From: Verrucomicrobia bacterium SCGC AAA164-E04
GTDB lineage: Bacteria; Verrucomicrobiota; Verrucomicrobiia; Limisphaerales; AAA164-E04
Assembly: GCA_000383715.1 (NCBI GenBank)
Contig: KB911851.1
Coordinates: forward strand, 10,997-74,996
Length of the DNA stretch: 64,000 bases
Direction: 5' to 3'
In this document: piece after piece, positions 1 to 7,958 of the stretch
Layout of the letters: each line of letters begins with the position of its first letter
How positions within the stretch are numbered: the first letter of the stretch is position 1
The notes under the pieces: generated by a model
Databases searched by the model: none
What the model saw: only the letters and a program-made list of their open reading frames with translations
Told to the model about the DNA's origin: nothing
Position numbers and translations under genes: made by a program

Positions 1-2
1 AG

Positions 3-185
3 GTGATTGCTGAAGAGTTGATGAGCCAGTTCGAACTGGAATTGGAGCGTCGTAAGATTCTGCTTCCAGAGCCGATTAAATTTGCAGGTGAGCATTTAAT
101 TGAAATTCGACTGCACACGGATGTCACTGCCAATCTCAAGGTAGTCATCGAAGGAAGTGCTCCTATGCTGACTGCTGCTGAGTAG
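3..185 (+). CDS. rplI: 50S ribosomal protein L9, C-terminal part (cut by window edge)
   Basis: This is the last 60 codons of a gene that begins before the window. The segment RRKILLPEPIKFAGEH followed by a hydrophobic strand ending in TANLKVVIEG matches the C-terminal domain of L9, where an I-x-L-P-E-P-I-K motif and a final L-K-V-x-V strand are conserved. L9 is a large-subunit ribosomal protein that binds 23S rRNA near the L1 stalk. The GTG at position 3 is not the start but an internal Val codon. The gene is followed within 30 bases by a strong hairpin terminator, so it ends its operon. The identification comes from recalled family sequence only; the N-terminal RNA-binding domain cannot be seen here. 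Confidence 0.88.
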   Translation: MIAEELMSQFELELERRKILLPEPIKFAGEHLIEIRLHTDVTANLKVVIEGSAPMLTAAE

Positions 186-215
186 TTCCTTTTCCTTGCT
201 CAATATATATTTCGT

Positions 216-245
216 AAAGCCCCGCTTCATATGAAGCGGGGCTTT
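216..245 (+). terminator. Rho-independent terminator after rplI
   Basis: A perfect 15-base inverted repeat (AAAGCCCCGCTTCAT and its complement, with no spacer) is followed directly by TTTTATCTTTATT. The GC-rich core and T-rich tail are those of an intrinsic terminator. It lies 30 bases after the rplI stop and 125 bases before the next gene. Because the stem starts with AAA, it could also work from the other strand. Confidence 0.88.
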
Positions 246-369
246 TATCTTTATTATTTTTAATGCCATGAATTCTGAGTCCTTTTCAGCAAATCGTAAT
301 ATGACAACGGCTTGAATCAGGATTCATCAAAAGCTTGACCATACTTCTTCAATCAAGGTCAATGAACCC

Positions 370-2088
370 ATGGTCAACATCAATCGACGGAAGTTTGCAA
401 AGCAAAGCGTTCAAAGCGCTTTGATATTCGGGGTGGATCATTCCGTGTGGTGCTCGTATTTAAGAGCTGATTCAAAACAATCAGGATTTAAGACTGATGT
501 TGCGATTATTGGTGGCAGTTTAGGCGGTTGTTCGGCAGCGTTTGCCGCCTTGCGAAATGGGCATCAAGTGGTTTTGACTGAAGAGACGGAGTGGATTGGT
601 GGGCAACTGACATCACAGGGAGTGCCCCCAGATGAGCATCGTTGGATTGAGTCATTTGGCTCCAACGCATCCTACCGTGAACTACGGAGACGGATTCGAA
701 ACTACTATCGAACAAACTATCCGCTAAAACATGCTCAGCGGCAGAAATGGCAGTTGAATCCTGGGAATGGCTCTGTTTCACGACTCTGTCATGAGCCAAG
801 GGTTGCGCTCGCCGTGCTTTTGGATTGGTTGGCTCCATATATCAGTTCAGGTCAGCTTATTATATTGAACCATTGTAGACCTGTTGGCGCAGAGGTGAAT
901 GGTGGTCGGATTCAATCTGTTGAAGTCTTCAGTGAAAAATCAGGAGAAAAAAGTGTCGTAGAAGCGCCTGTCTTTATTGATGCAACCGAGCTGGGTGATT
1001 TACTTCCACTCGCAAAAGTCGAATATGTTGTTGGAACGGAATCCAAAGCGCAAACGGGTGAAATGCATGCCAGCGAATCCGCCCGACCTGATAACCACCA
1101 AGCCTTTACCATGTGTTTTGCCATGGATCATATGGACGGTGAAAATCACGTTATTGCGCAGCCTGAACGCTATGGTTTCTGGCGCAAGTTCATGCCAGAC
1201 CTGAGCCCTGCTTGGCCAGGTCGTCTCTTGGATTGGACATACACTCACCCTCGCAGTTCGGAATCAAGGCTACTTGGTTTTAATCCTGGTTCTGGCGGTT
1301 ACAAGGGGATCATTAATCTATGGAATTATCGCCGAATATTAGCCCAGTCCAACTTTGAAACTGGCAGTTTCAAAAGCGATATTAGTTTGGTGAATTGGCC
1401 GCAAAACGATTATTTCCTTGGATCGATTATCGATGTTAAGCGAGAGGAGTTTCTTAAACACGTGTGGGAGGCAAAGCAATTAAGTTTGTCCTTGTTGCAT
1501 TGGATGCAGACGGAAGCACCTCGGCATGATGATGGTCAGGGGTATCCGGGCTTGAGACTTCGGCCCGATGTCATGGGGACCGAAGATGGTTTGGCAATGT
1601 ATCCGTATGTGAGAGAGTCACGAAGGATTCAGGCAGAATATACGGTAACGGAACAAGATTGTGGTCTTGAGCAACGCATGGCCTCAACCGGCACGGGAAG
1701 GGCTGATGTCCGCGCCGAATCCTATTCAGATGCAATCGGGATTGGAAGTTACCCGATTGATTTACATCCCTCGACAGGTGGTGACAACTACATTGATTTT
1801 GAAACCTTGCCTTTCCAAATCCCTTTAGGAGCGTTGATCCCCAAGCGCATCGAAAACTTAATCCCTGCCTGCAAGAATATAGGAACAACTCACGTGACCA
1901 ACGGCTGTTACAGATTGCATCCAGTGGAGTGGGGGATTGGTGAAACAGCGGGTCTTCTGGCTCATGAAGCTTTGAAATCCGGTCAGCCCATTCGATCTAT
2001 CAGGAACCAGAAAAAACATCTAAACAATTTTCAGGCAACTATCAAAAAACAAGGCGTGGAATCTGAATGGCCAGACATGGCTTTTTAA
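370..2088 (+). CDS. Exported FAD-dependent oxidoreductase (FAD_oxidored family)
   Basis: The 572-residue protein begins with a possible twin-arginine signal (NRRKFAKQS, residues 5-13). A Rossmann FAD-binding motif follows (DVAIIGGSLGG, about 43-53), then a second conserved block (EETEWIGGQLTSQG). The C-terminal part, with IPLGALIPKRIENLIPACKNIG and HPVEWGIGETAG, is typical of the FAD_oxidored family (PF12831), common in Verrucomicrobiota and Planctomycetota and often periplasmic. The substrate is unknown; sugars or other polyols are possible. The ATG start has only a weak upstream AAGG. The gene stands alone after the rplI terminator, with more than 600 non-coding bases behind it. The signal lacks a strong hydrophobic stretch, so export is inferred. 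A broken relative lies at 55182-55547. Confidence 0.82.
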   Translation: MVNINRRKFAKQSVQSALIFGVDHSVWCSYLRADSKQSGFKTDVAIIGGSLGGCSAAFAALRNGHQVVLTEETEWIGGQLTSQGVPPDEHRWIESFGSNASYRELRRRIRNYYRTNYPLKHAQRQKWQLNPGNGSVSRLCHEPRVALAVLLDWLAPYISSGQLIILNHCRPVGAEVNGGRIQSVEVFSEKSGEKSVVEAPVFIDATELGDLLPLAKVEYVVGTESKAQTGEMHASESARPDNHQAFTMCFAMDHMDGENHVIAQPERYGFWRKFMPDLSPAWPGRLLDWTYTHPRSSESRLLGFNPGSGGYKGIINLWNYRRILAQSNFETGSFKSDISLVNWPQNDYFLGSIIDVKREEFLKHVWEAKQLSLSLLHWMQTEAPRHDDGQGYPGLRLRPDVMGTEDGLAMYPYVRESRRIQAEYTVTEQDCGLEQRMASTGTGRADVRAESYSDAIGIGSYPIDLHPSTGGDNYIDFETLPFQIPLGALIPKRIENLIPACKNIGTTHVTNGCYRLHPVEWGIGETAGLLAHEALKSGQPIRSIRNQKKHLNNFQATIKKQGVESEWPDMAF

Positions 2089-2202
2089 CTCTATGACTAT
2101 CAGTATCTGCTTTGCTCAATTGATTCGTTGCCTCACCATCAAGTGCATCCTACCATTCGCCAAAAGTAGTAAATCAGGTTTCTGATGCAGACATGGCTTT
2201 TT
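2072..2202 (+). repeat. Pair of 15-base direct repeats (2072-2086 and 2188-2202)
   Basis: The string CAGACATGGCTTTTT occurs at 2072-2086, across the last codons and stop of the FAD oxidoreductase gene, and again at 2188-2202, 116 bases apart. It may be a remnant of a small tandem duplication or deletion. No transposon ends or target-site duplications are visible around it. Confidence 0.45.
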
Positions 2203-2736
2203 CGGCGTTGAGCCCTGTCAATGGCATGCGAAGATGGATTTCCATTTTGAATGGAACCACAATCGATGAGAGGGCCTCATTTATTCTCCATAACGGTCGC
2301 TCCATCTTGAGTGTTCCCTTTTTCGTTAATAATGTGCCAGGACTGAATCAATAAAAAATTTTGAAAACTATTCAAAAACCAAGTAATCTTTTCCACCAAT
2401 CCCGACGTTGGGGAAACAGAAGTCATAGTTTGATCACAGCAATGTATGCGTCTTCATAAACTAGATGAGAGCTAAAATATATCCTGATTGTGTGCTGCTC
2501 TTCAGTATGAATGTGTGCCTTGCGATGGGCCCAGTCGCGCAGGATCAAGATCTCCCTTCAGGGTTCCTGGCGAAGCCCCTCCAATGGAACAATCAAAGGT
2601 GAAGTCTCTTGATGAGTCATGAGAAGGCAAATGTTCGATTACTCCCACCCATCAATCATCCGGTGGAATAAACTTTTATTTTTAGCGGTCAGGAGGGGGA
2701 AATATCAAACTGAGCCCAGTTTTGGATTCAATAATT
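2089..2736. other. Long non-coding stretch (about 650 bases)
   Basis: No convincing gene is present. The only protein-like frame is a 53-codon ATG frame at about 2193-2354 with no ribosome binding site. A purine-rich AGGAGGGGG sits at 2691-2699, too far (over 20 bases) from either start of the next gene to be its usual binding site. The second copy of the 15-base direct repeat is at 2188-2202. The stretch may hold the promoter of the next gene and remains of a decayed gene. Confidence 0.4.
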
Positions 2737-3897
2737 ATGAGTGTAAACCAACTTAAACGATGGACCGCGCTGATCCTCTATGTAGCGAGTATTCTTTCGC
2801 TCAATGTTTCCGCGGTGGAGTCAGATGAAATGAGATCCCAGGTTTCCAAGTTAATTCAGCGTGGTACGACATGGCTGGAATCTTCTCAAAATCAAGCCGG
2901 ATGGTGGTCCACAGCGGATCACCCGGCTGTTACGGGCCTGGCTTTGGTGGCAATGAAGGGAGATCCTTCGGGGTTGTTTGAATCCAACGAACATCCTGCT
3001 ATTAAAAATGCCCTGAAGTATATTGACTCTTGTTACCACGAAGATGGAGGTATCTACCGAATTAATCTGATTACCTACAACACTGCCATATGTCTGATGT
3101 CAATGGTCGCGGCAGGAGATCCCTCCTTAGATGAACGCATTTTGAAATCACGAGAATACTTGATTGGAATGCAAAGTGATTTTGGGGATAAGGGAGTAAT
3201 GGACCATCCAATGGATGGAGGAATAGGCTATGGTTCTAAGTATGACCATTCTGATATGGGAAATACGCTTCAGGCATTGGAAGCATTGCATTACAGCCAG
3301 TACCTTGCGCAAGACCAGTCTTCTGCCAAAAATCAGAAGCTCGATTTTAAAGCAGCGATTCAATTCCTTCAAAATTGCCAAAACCTGACATCCGTCAACA
3401 AACAGGACTGGGTCTCGGATGATGAAACCAACAGGGGTGGTTTTATTTACTATCCAGGTCTCAGTAAAGCAGGTGAATACAAAGATCCCCAGACAGGTCG
3501 AGTCGCTTTGAGATCCTATGGGAGTATCAGTTATGGTGGCATGTTAGGCTATGCCTATGCCAAACTAGGCAAGGAATCTCCGCAGGTTCAAGCGGTTCTG
3601 GGTTGGTTGAAAGCAAATTATACCCTTGAAGAAAATCCTGCGATGGGTCTGCAGGGTTTGTTTTATTACTATCATACCATGGCCAAGGCACTGACAGCAT
3701 ATGGCGTTGACACCCTCCAACTCAAAAACGGAGAAACGGTAGATTGGCGAAAAAAATTAGTGAACAGGCTGGCATCCCTCCAAAACGAGGACGGCTCATG
3801 GATCAATGAGAATGGTCGTTGGTGGGAGCGAGATCCAGCTTTGGTGACAAGCTATGCCGTACTGGCGCTTGAAAAGATTTATTACAGCCTGGACTGA
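2737..3897 (+). CDS. Exported prenyltransferase/squalene-oxidase-repeat (alpha/alpha toroid) protein
   Basis: The 386-residue protein starts with a clear Sec signal peptide (MSVNQLKRW, then a hydrophobic run ending VSA). Tandem helical repeats of the terpenoid cyclase/prenyltransferase toroid fold follow, with QW-like motifs such as QAGWWSTADHPAVTGLALVA near the N-terminus and EDGSWINENGRWWERDPALVTSYAVLAL at the C-terminus. Such proteins are frequent in Verrucomicrobiota and Planctomycetota. They lack the DxDD or DCTAE catalytic motifs of true squalene-hopene cyclases, and none is seen here, so enzymatic activity is doubtful. I chose ATG 2737 over the in-frame TTG at 2722 because the signal peptide begins naturally there. 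The gene is alone and is followed by a hairpin. Confidence 0.8.
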   Translation: MSVNQLKRWTALILYVASILSLNVSAVESDEMRSQVSKLIQRGTTWLESSQNQAGWWSTADHPAVTGLALVAMKGDPSGLFESNEHPAIKNALKYIDSCYHEDGGIYRINLITYNTAICLMSMVAAGDPSLDERILKSREYLIGMQSDFGDKGVMDHPMDGGIGYGSKYDHSDMGNTLQALEALHYSQYLAQDQSSAKNQKLDFKAAIQFLQNCQNLTSVNKQDWVSDDETNRGGFIYYPGLSKAGEYKDPQTGRVALRSYGSISYGGMLGYAYAKLGKESPQVQAVLGWLKANYTLEENPAMGLQGLFYYYHTMAKALTAYGVDTLQLKNGETVDWRKKLVNRLASLQNEDGSWINENGRWWERDPALVTSYAVLALEKIYYSLD

Positions 3898-3915
3898 ATA
3901 GATTCCCTGCACGTA

Positions 3916-3952
3916 AGTGAAATTTAAGAACATATTGTTCTTAAATTTCACT
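3916..3952 (+). terminator. Hairpin, probable terminator between convergent genes
   Basis: A 17-base perfect stem (AGTGAAATTTAAGAACA and its complement) encloses a TAT loop, 18 bases after the stop of the toroid gene. A run of six T lies about 10 bases beyond the stem. The stem is AT-rich, so it is a weaker intrinsic terminator than the one after rplI. A second small hairpin (TGCTCCTCT/AGAGGAGCA) follows near 3999-4018. Both lie between genes that converge. Confidence 0.55.
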
Positions 3953-4142
3953 AGGTGTAAAAGTTTTTTCTAACAGGTTTCATTCAGACATATTCGTCTG
4001 CTCCTCTGAAGAGGAGCAAAGAAAATATCAAATAGGTGTCAGGTAAATCCCGGGTGAAAAGTTCAGGGCACGAGATGTTGAAAGAAAATTCTAATCAGCC
4101 TCATGAACCTGAAATTCCTGATAAGCAGCAGGCATCTGAGCC

Positions 4143-6026
4143 TTAAGACCTAGAGCTGATTCCCTGGCGTTTTGCCATGCTGGCGAAGACACCCCCTTTT
4201 TGAATCAGGCTGTCAAAAGAGCCATCTTCTACAATGGCTCCTTCTGCAAGGACAATGATGCGGTCCATCTGCTGCAGCGTGGAAAGTCGATGGGCAATGC
4301 AGATCACCGTTCGGTCTTTTGCTAATTCATCGATGGCATTTTGCACTTCACCTTCCGATGCTGAATCCAATGCAGCTGTCGCTTCGTCCAGAACCAGAAT
4401 GGGCGCATTTCTGACGAAAGCTCGTGCGATGGAAATGCGTTGACGTTGGCCACCCGACAAAGAAGTACCTCGCTCTCCCAGGATTGTCTCATAACCTTTG
4501 GGAAGGTTTTGAATGAATCCTTCTGCATGTGCATTCATGGCGGCTGATTGGATGGCTTCGTTGGAGCTTCCCTCCTTACCGCACCCAATGTTGTCAAAAA
4601 CGGTTTGATCGAATACGACCACATCTTGGCTTACCAAGGCCATCAGCTGGCGCAGTTCTTTTTGGCTGTAATCTCGAAAATCAACATCATCCAGTTTGAT
4701 AGTCCCTTCTGTGGGATCAAAAAAGCGAAAGAACAGATTGATCAGCGTACTTTTGCCGGATCCACTCTCACCAGCAATCCCTAATTTTTGACCGCGTGGA
4801 ATGTCAAGGTTTAGACGGTCGATCACTTTGGCTCGATCGTAGGCAAAAGAAACATTTTCAAAGGAAATGGAACGTTTGAATTGGCTCAAGGCAACCGCCG
4901 ATTCGCATTCGGTGACACTTGGTTTTTCGTCGAGAACTTTCATAAGTCGATCCACTCCGATGCTCGTTTTCTCAATCAGGACATGGAGGTTAGCCAGTTT
5001 CTTTACCGGTGAATAGAAGGTGGCCAATGCGCCAAAGAAGACGACCATGTCGGACATAGAGCGCTCTGTAGCAACCACGAAAAGAATCAATCCTCCCATA
5101 GCCGAAACCCCCATGAATTCAACCAAAGGGCCCACCTTTTCCTGAGATCGGATAGTTTTCATGGTGTGACCGAATAGGCGCCTTGAGAGAATGCCGAAGC
5201 GGCTTGTTTGCAGAGATTCAAGGCCGTAGGCTTTGACGATTCGGATGGATTGCAGCATCTCAACAATCAAACTGGATTGAGTGACATTGGTTTCTACTGC
5301 CTTGCGACTGGCTTTCCTGGCTTTTTTTCCGAATACAAGAATCGCAATGAGCACAAATGGTAGGATGAGAAAAAGCGACATCGTCAATTGCCAGTCGAGG
5401 ATAAGCATCAAAAAGAAAACCGATATTACGGTCATGGGAGAAGTAATACTGTTGCGAACACCCGAACTGAGGCAAACCTGAAGCATCGCCGTGTCTCCAT
5501 TGATGCGCGTCAGCATATCTCCCATTTTGGACCGATTGAAATAATCCATTGATAAGCCGCTTAATTTGCCGAATACCCGGATGCGTAGATCGTTAACGAC
5601 CCGTTCTCCCACCCAGCTGATCCCATATTTTGAGATAAATTCCATTCCTCCTCGAAAACCTGCTACGAGGGGAACGAGCAAACACGCTCCAAGGATCTGC
5701 CGCAGGGTGATTTCCTCTCCATACCCAGGAAGCCATTCATTGGATAATGCCTCAGAATATTTCTGCAAAGTTTCTTTCTTTGCCATCGCTCCATCGATCC
5801 ATTCGCTGGCAAAGCCCGCGTTTTGCGACAATGGTTCGATGTTGGATTCGACAACAATCTGAGTTTTTGGGGGTTCTAGTCGATGGAGTACTGCTTTGAT
5901 GGTCCAAAGTACAAAGGCATTTGAAACTCCAAAACACACAGCAGCGAAAACGGAAATCCAAAGACGCATTTTGTAGGGCCGAACAAAGGGCCAACTGAAT
6001 CGCAATATCGCAAGAGCTTTATCCAC
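4143..6026 (-). CDS. MsbA-like ABC exporter (fused membrane and ATPase domains)
   Basis: The 627-residue half-transporter has an N-terminal six-helix type I exporter domain (about 1-370) and a C-terminal nucleotide-binding domain. The ATPase shows Walker A GESGSGKST (residues 419-427), signature LSGGQRQR (about 523) and Walker B ILVLDEATAALD. It should work as a homodimer in the inner membrane. The order and length fit the MsbA family of lipid A or multidrug flippases, but the substrate cannot be read from sequence. An O-antigen ligase gene lies 2 kb away, which fits an envelope role. The start is GTG at 6026 with no strong ribosome binding site; the ATG 13 bases upstream is out of frame and stops at once. 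The loop after the first helix (SNIEPLSQNAGFASEW...) is longer than usual. Confidence 0.9.
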   Translation of the reverse strand: MDKALAILRFSWPFVRPYKMRLWISVFAAVCFGVSNAFVLWTIKAVLHRLEPPKTQIVVESNIEPLSQNAGFASEWIDGAMAKKETLQKYSEALSNEWLPGYGEEITLRQILGACLLVPLVAGFRGGMEFISKYGISWVGERVVNDLRIRVFGKLSGLSMDYFNRSKMGDMLTRINGDTAMLQVCLSSGVRNSITSPMTVISVFFLMLILDWQLTMSLFLILPFVLIAILVFGKKARKASRKAVETNVTQSSLIVEMLQSIRIVKAYGLESLQTSRFGILSRRLFGHTMKTIRSQEKVGPLVEFMGVSAMGGLILFVVATERSMSDMVVFFGALATFYSPVKKLANLHVLIEKTSIGVDRLMKVLDEKPSVTECESAVALSQFKRSISFENVSFAYDRAKVIDRLNLDIPRGQKLGIAGESGSGKSTLINLFFRFFDPTEGTIKLDDVDFRDYSQKELRQLMALVSQDVVVFDQTVFDNIGCGKEGSSNEAIQSAAMNAHAEGFIQNLPKGYETILGERGTSLSGGQRQRISIARAFVRNAPILVLDEATAALDSASEGEVQNAIDELAKDRTVICIAHRLSTLQQMDRIIVLAEGAIVEDGSFDSLIQKGGVFASMAKRQGISSRS

Positions 6027-6182
6027 GTTTTTTATGCATTGAGTTTTGTCTGATTGATACAGAAGGGCTGATTTTGTTGAGTAAAGATATCATTACATTC
6101 CTTGCTTCTCTCACAGCCTGCCATTTCATAAGCAGGCATCAGAACCAAACTTGAGGCGAAAAGCAACAAGCGTTTTGTGGCT

Positions 6183-7101
6183 TTAGTGATCAGAAGCTTG
6201 GATCGGGCCAATGCATTCCGCAGCCACGACGATTCGATCAAATCAAATTCGGCTGAGCTGCCTCTCTGTAGCCTTGGTGATATACAAGTATTTCCAGAGG
6301 TAGTTGATGTTTAATTCTGGGATCGATCGCCAGGCGAAACCTTCGAATGATTCCTGGCTTGTGGAATCAGCGCTCCACCCATCTCCTTTCCATTTACCTC
6401 AGGGAAATTCAGGCCCAATGTGACTGATAATCTGGCCTTCATGGCTTATTAATTTACCATCGATCCAGAAAGCTTGTTCTCCGTTTTTCCTTTCTGGTGG
6501 ATCGTTGAGTTTTATCATCATTTCGACACAAATCCATTTCTCCCTCAGGGATCCAAGGGCTGGGAGCATTCTGAATAAATGGCGTTCCCCAAAATGCTCC
6601 ATCCCCATGCCTTCGCATGCCGTGTCAGTAAGATTAGAAATTTCGGCCCCCTCCAGGATGGGTGCCGAAGTGGTGTATGGGCCAGCAATCGGAATCGATG
6701 CATACATACCAGCGTGCAAAAACCTGCTGAAGCCTTGAGGGGAGTCTCCGGTAAAGGAGACTGCCTGTTGCTCTTCCACCTTCGTGAGTGATTAATAAAG
6801 ATTGTTTTGACTCAATTTTGACAGGCGATTCAATCGATAAAGAAAGGTTTGTTGGATCGTTGATGCTTTCCCATCGTTCCAGGAACACATCCAAACCTTT
6901 TTCTGAAAAATATTCAGCGAAAAGCACCGATGGATCAGCCGCTGTGCCTTTGTCGTTCGAGTGCATTGAAACAATACCGGCGTTTTCTTCAGGAAGGGAA
7001 GCGCCGAATGCCTGGATGCTAAAAAACAGGCTGGGATCAGTAGCAGAAGAGAGGAAGGATTTACATGTGTGGGTTCTTTGAGATGATTGTGTCTGATGCA
7101 A
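6183..7101 (-). pseudogene. Decayed gene for a secreted Planctomycetota/Verrucomicrobiota family protein (lyase-like)
   Basis: Pieces of one protein are spread over three reading frames of the minus strand. They run in order: EENAGIVSMHSNDKG and WESINDPTNLSLS, then KQSLLITHEGGRATGSLLYRR and CWPIHHFG (frame ending 6634), then HGDGAFWGTPFIQNAPSPWIPEGE (a second frame), then KWICVEMMIKLNDP and QAFWIDGKLISH (frame ending 6399), then FEGFAWRSIPELNINYLW and FDRIVVAAECIGPI. This order matches a conserved, mostly unnamed secreted family that I recall from these phyla. Three TGA stops interrupt it, at 6625-6627, 6399-6401 and near 6246-6248, where Trp or Arg is expected. At least two frameshifts are needed, and part of the middle seems deleted. 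It starts just after the TlpA gene, which may have been its operon partner. The upstream limit is approximate. Confidence 0.72.
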
Positions 7102-7112
7102 ACCTGGACAGC

Positions 7113-7649
7113 TTACTGCTTAATCTCTTTATATGTGAGCGTTTTCAGCTTTTTCTCCAATGCTTCAAATTTCACAAGACCCTGAAATTGAGTATGAATG
7201 CGCCCTTCATCATCAATAATGAATGTTTGAGGGATGGCGGAGAAATTTCCCAGCTCGTCCACAAGTTTTCCGTTCCCCATGAGAACGGGGTAATTCAACT
7301 TCTGAGTGCGCACGAATCGTTTGACAGGACCCAATCCTGAATCAAGAGATATTCCCAGAACGACAACATCCTTGTCTTTGTAGTCATCGTGGAGCTTCAT
7401 GAAATCGGGTATCTCTGCACGGCAGGGAGGACACCATGTGGCCCAGAAGTTCAAGACCACAATCTTTCCCTCATACTTGGATGAAGAGACACTCTTTCCA
7501 TCCAATCCAACGAGTTCCCATGTGGGCGCTTTTTTGCCAATTTGAGTTTGAACCTCTGATGCTTTTGATGACATCAGGAAAAGGCACAAGGATAACCCAA
7601 CAAGGCTCATCCAAAGGGTTTCATTCCAGCGATGATGTGATTGTTTCAT
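7113..7649 (-). CDS. TlpA/ResA-like thioredoxin-fold protein
   Basis: The 178-residue protein has an N-terminal signal or membrane anchor (residues about 12-30), then a redoxin/TlpA domain with active site WCPPC (Cys73, Cys76) and a cis-proline region SAIPQTFIID. Such proteins act outside the cytoplasm, reducing disulfides for cytochrome c maturation or protein repair. The window encodes many CxxCH heme proteins, so a role in heme-protein maturation is plausible but inferred. The ATG start is clear. It is 309 bases downstream of the O-antigen ligase and directly upstream of the pseudogene. Confidence 0.9.
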   Translation of the reverse strand: MKQSHHRWNETLWMSLVGLSLCLFLMSSKASEVQTQIGKKAPTWELVGLDGKSVSSSKYEGKIVVLNFWATWCPPCRAEIPDFMKLHDDYKDKDVVVLGISLDSGLGPVKRFVRTQKLNYPVLMGNGKLVDELGNFSAIPQTFIIDDEGRIHTQFQGLVKFEALEKKLKTLTYKEIKQ

Positions 7650-7958
7650 ATATCAATATCCTACACTTTTGGTCATGCCAATTATTCTGCACCCTATCAT
7701 GAAACTGGATTCTAACCAGTTAATTATAATCGACAGCAGTGGCATGCGATGAGTTCTTTTTGGATGAGATTCGAAGCCAAAGGGCCGTCCATCCAAGATT
7801 TCATCAACATCATCCGGGGGAGGTAGATCGGATCGTTTCGATCCGTGTTGCGTCTTAGGAAAAGGGAATGGAGATGCGTCAGTTCTCCATGCCTTCATTG
7901 GTGCGGGAGCCGGAGGTATTCAAGCCACAATGATCTTGTGACGGAAGCGTCCCCGCTG
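7650..7958. other. Gap between O-antigen ligase and TlpA genes
   Basis: This 309-base stretch holds an 81-codon minus-strand frame (7653-7898) with an ATG start. Its stop is only a few bases before the TlpA start, so a small gene is possible. The product is proline-rich at first (LPPPDDVDEILDGRPFG) and has no recognisable domain or good ribosome binding site, so I do not call it. The promoter for the TlpA gene may lie here. Confidence 0.3.

Noticed and set aside
2193-2354. 53-codon ATG frame in the long gap after the FAD oxidoreductase
   Set aside because: No binding site, no family; chance frame of this length is expected.
4075-4146. 23-codon frame (MLKENSNQPHEPEIPDKQQ) after the hairpins
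   Set aside because: Too short to support, overlapping the end of the ABC exporter gene on the other strand.
6032-6241. 69-codon minus-strand frame ending 5 bases before the ABC exporter start
   Set aside because: It starts with TTG, its first part overlaps the end of the pseudogene in another frame, and no binding site or known family is seen.
7653-7898. 81-codon frame before the TlpA gene
   Set aside because: No ribosome binding site and no recognisable domain; only noted in the gap entry.
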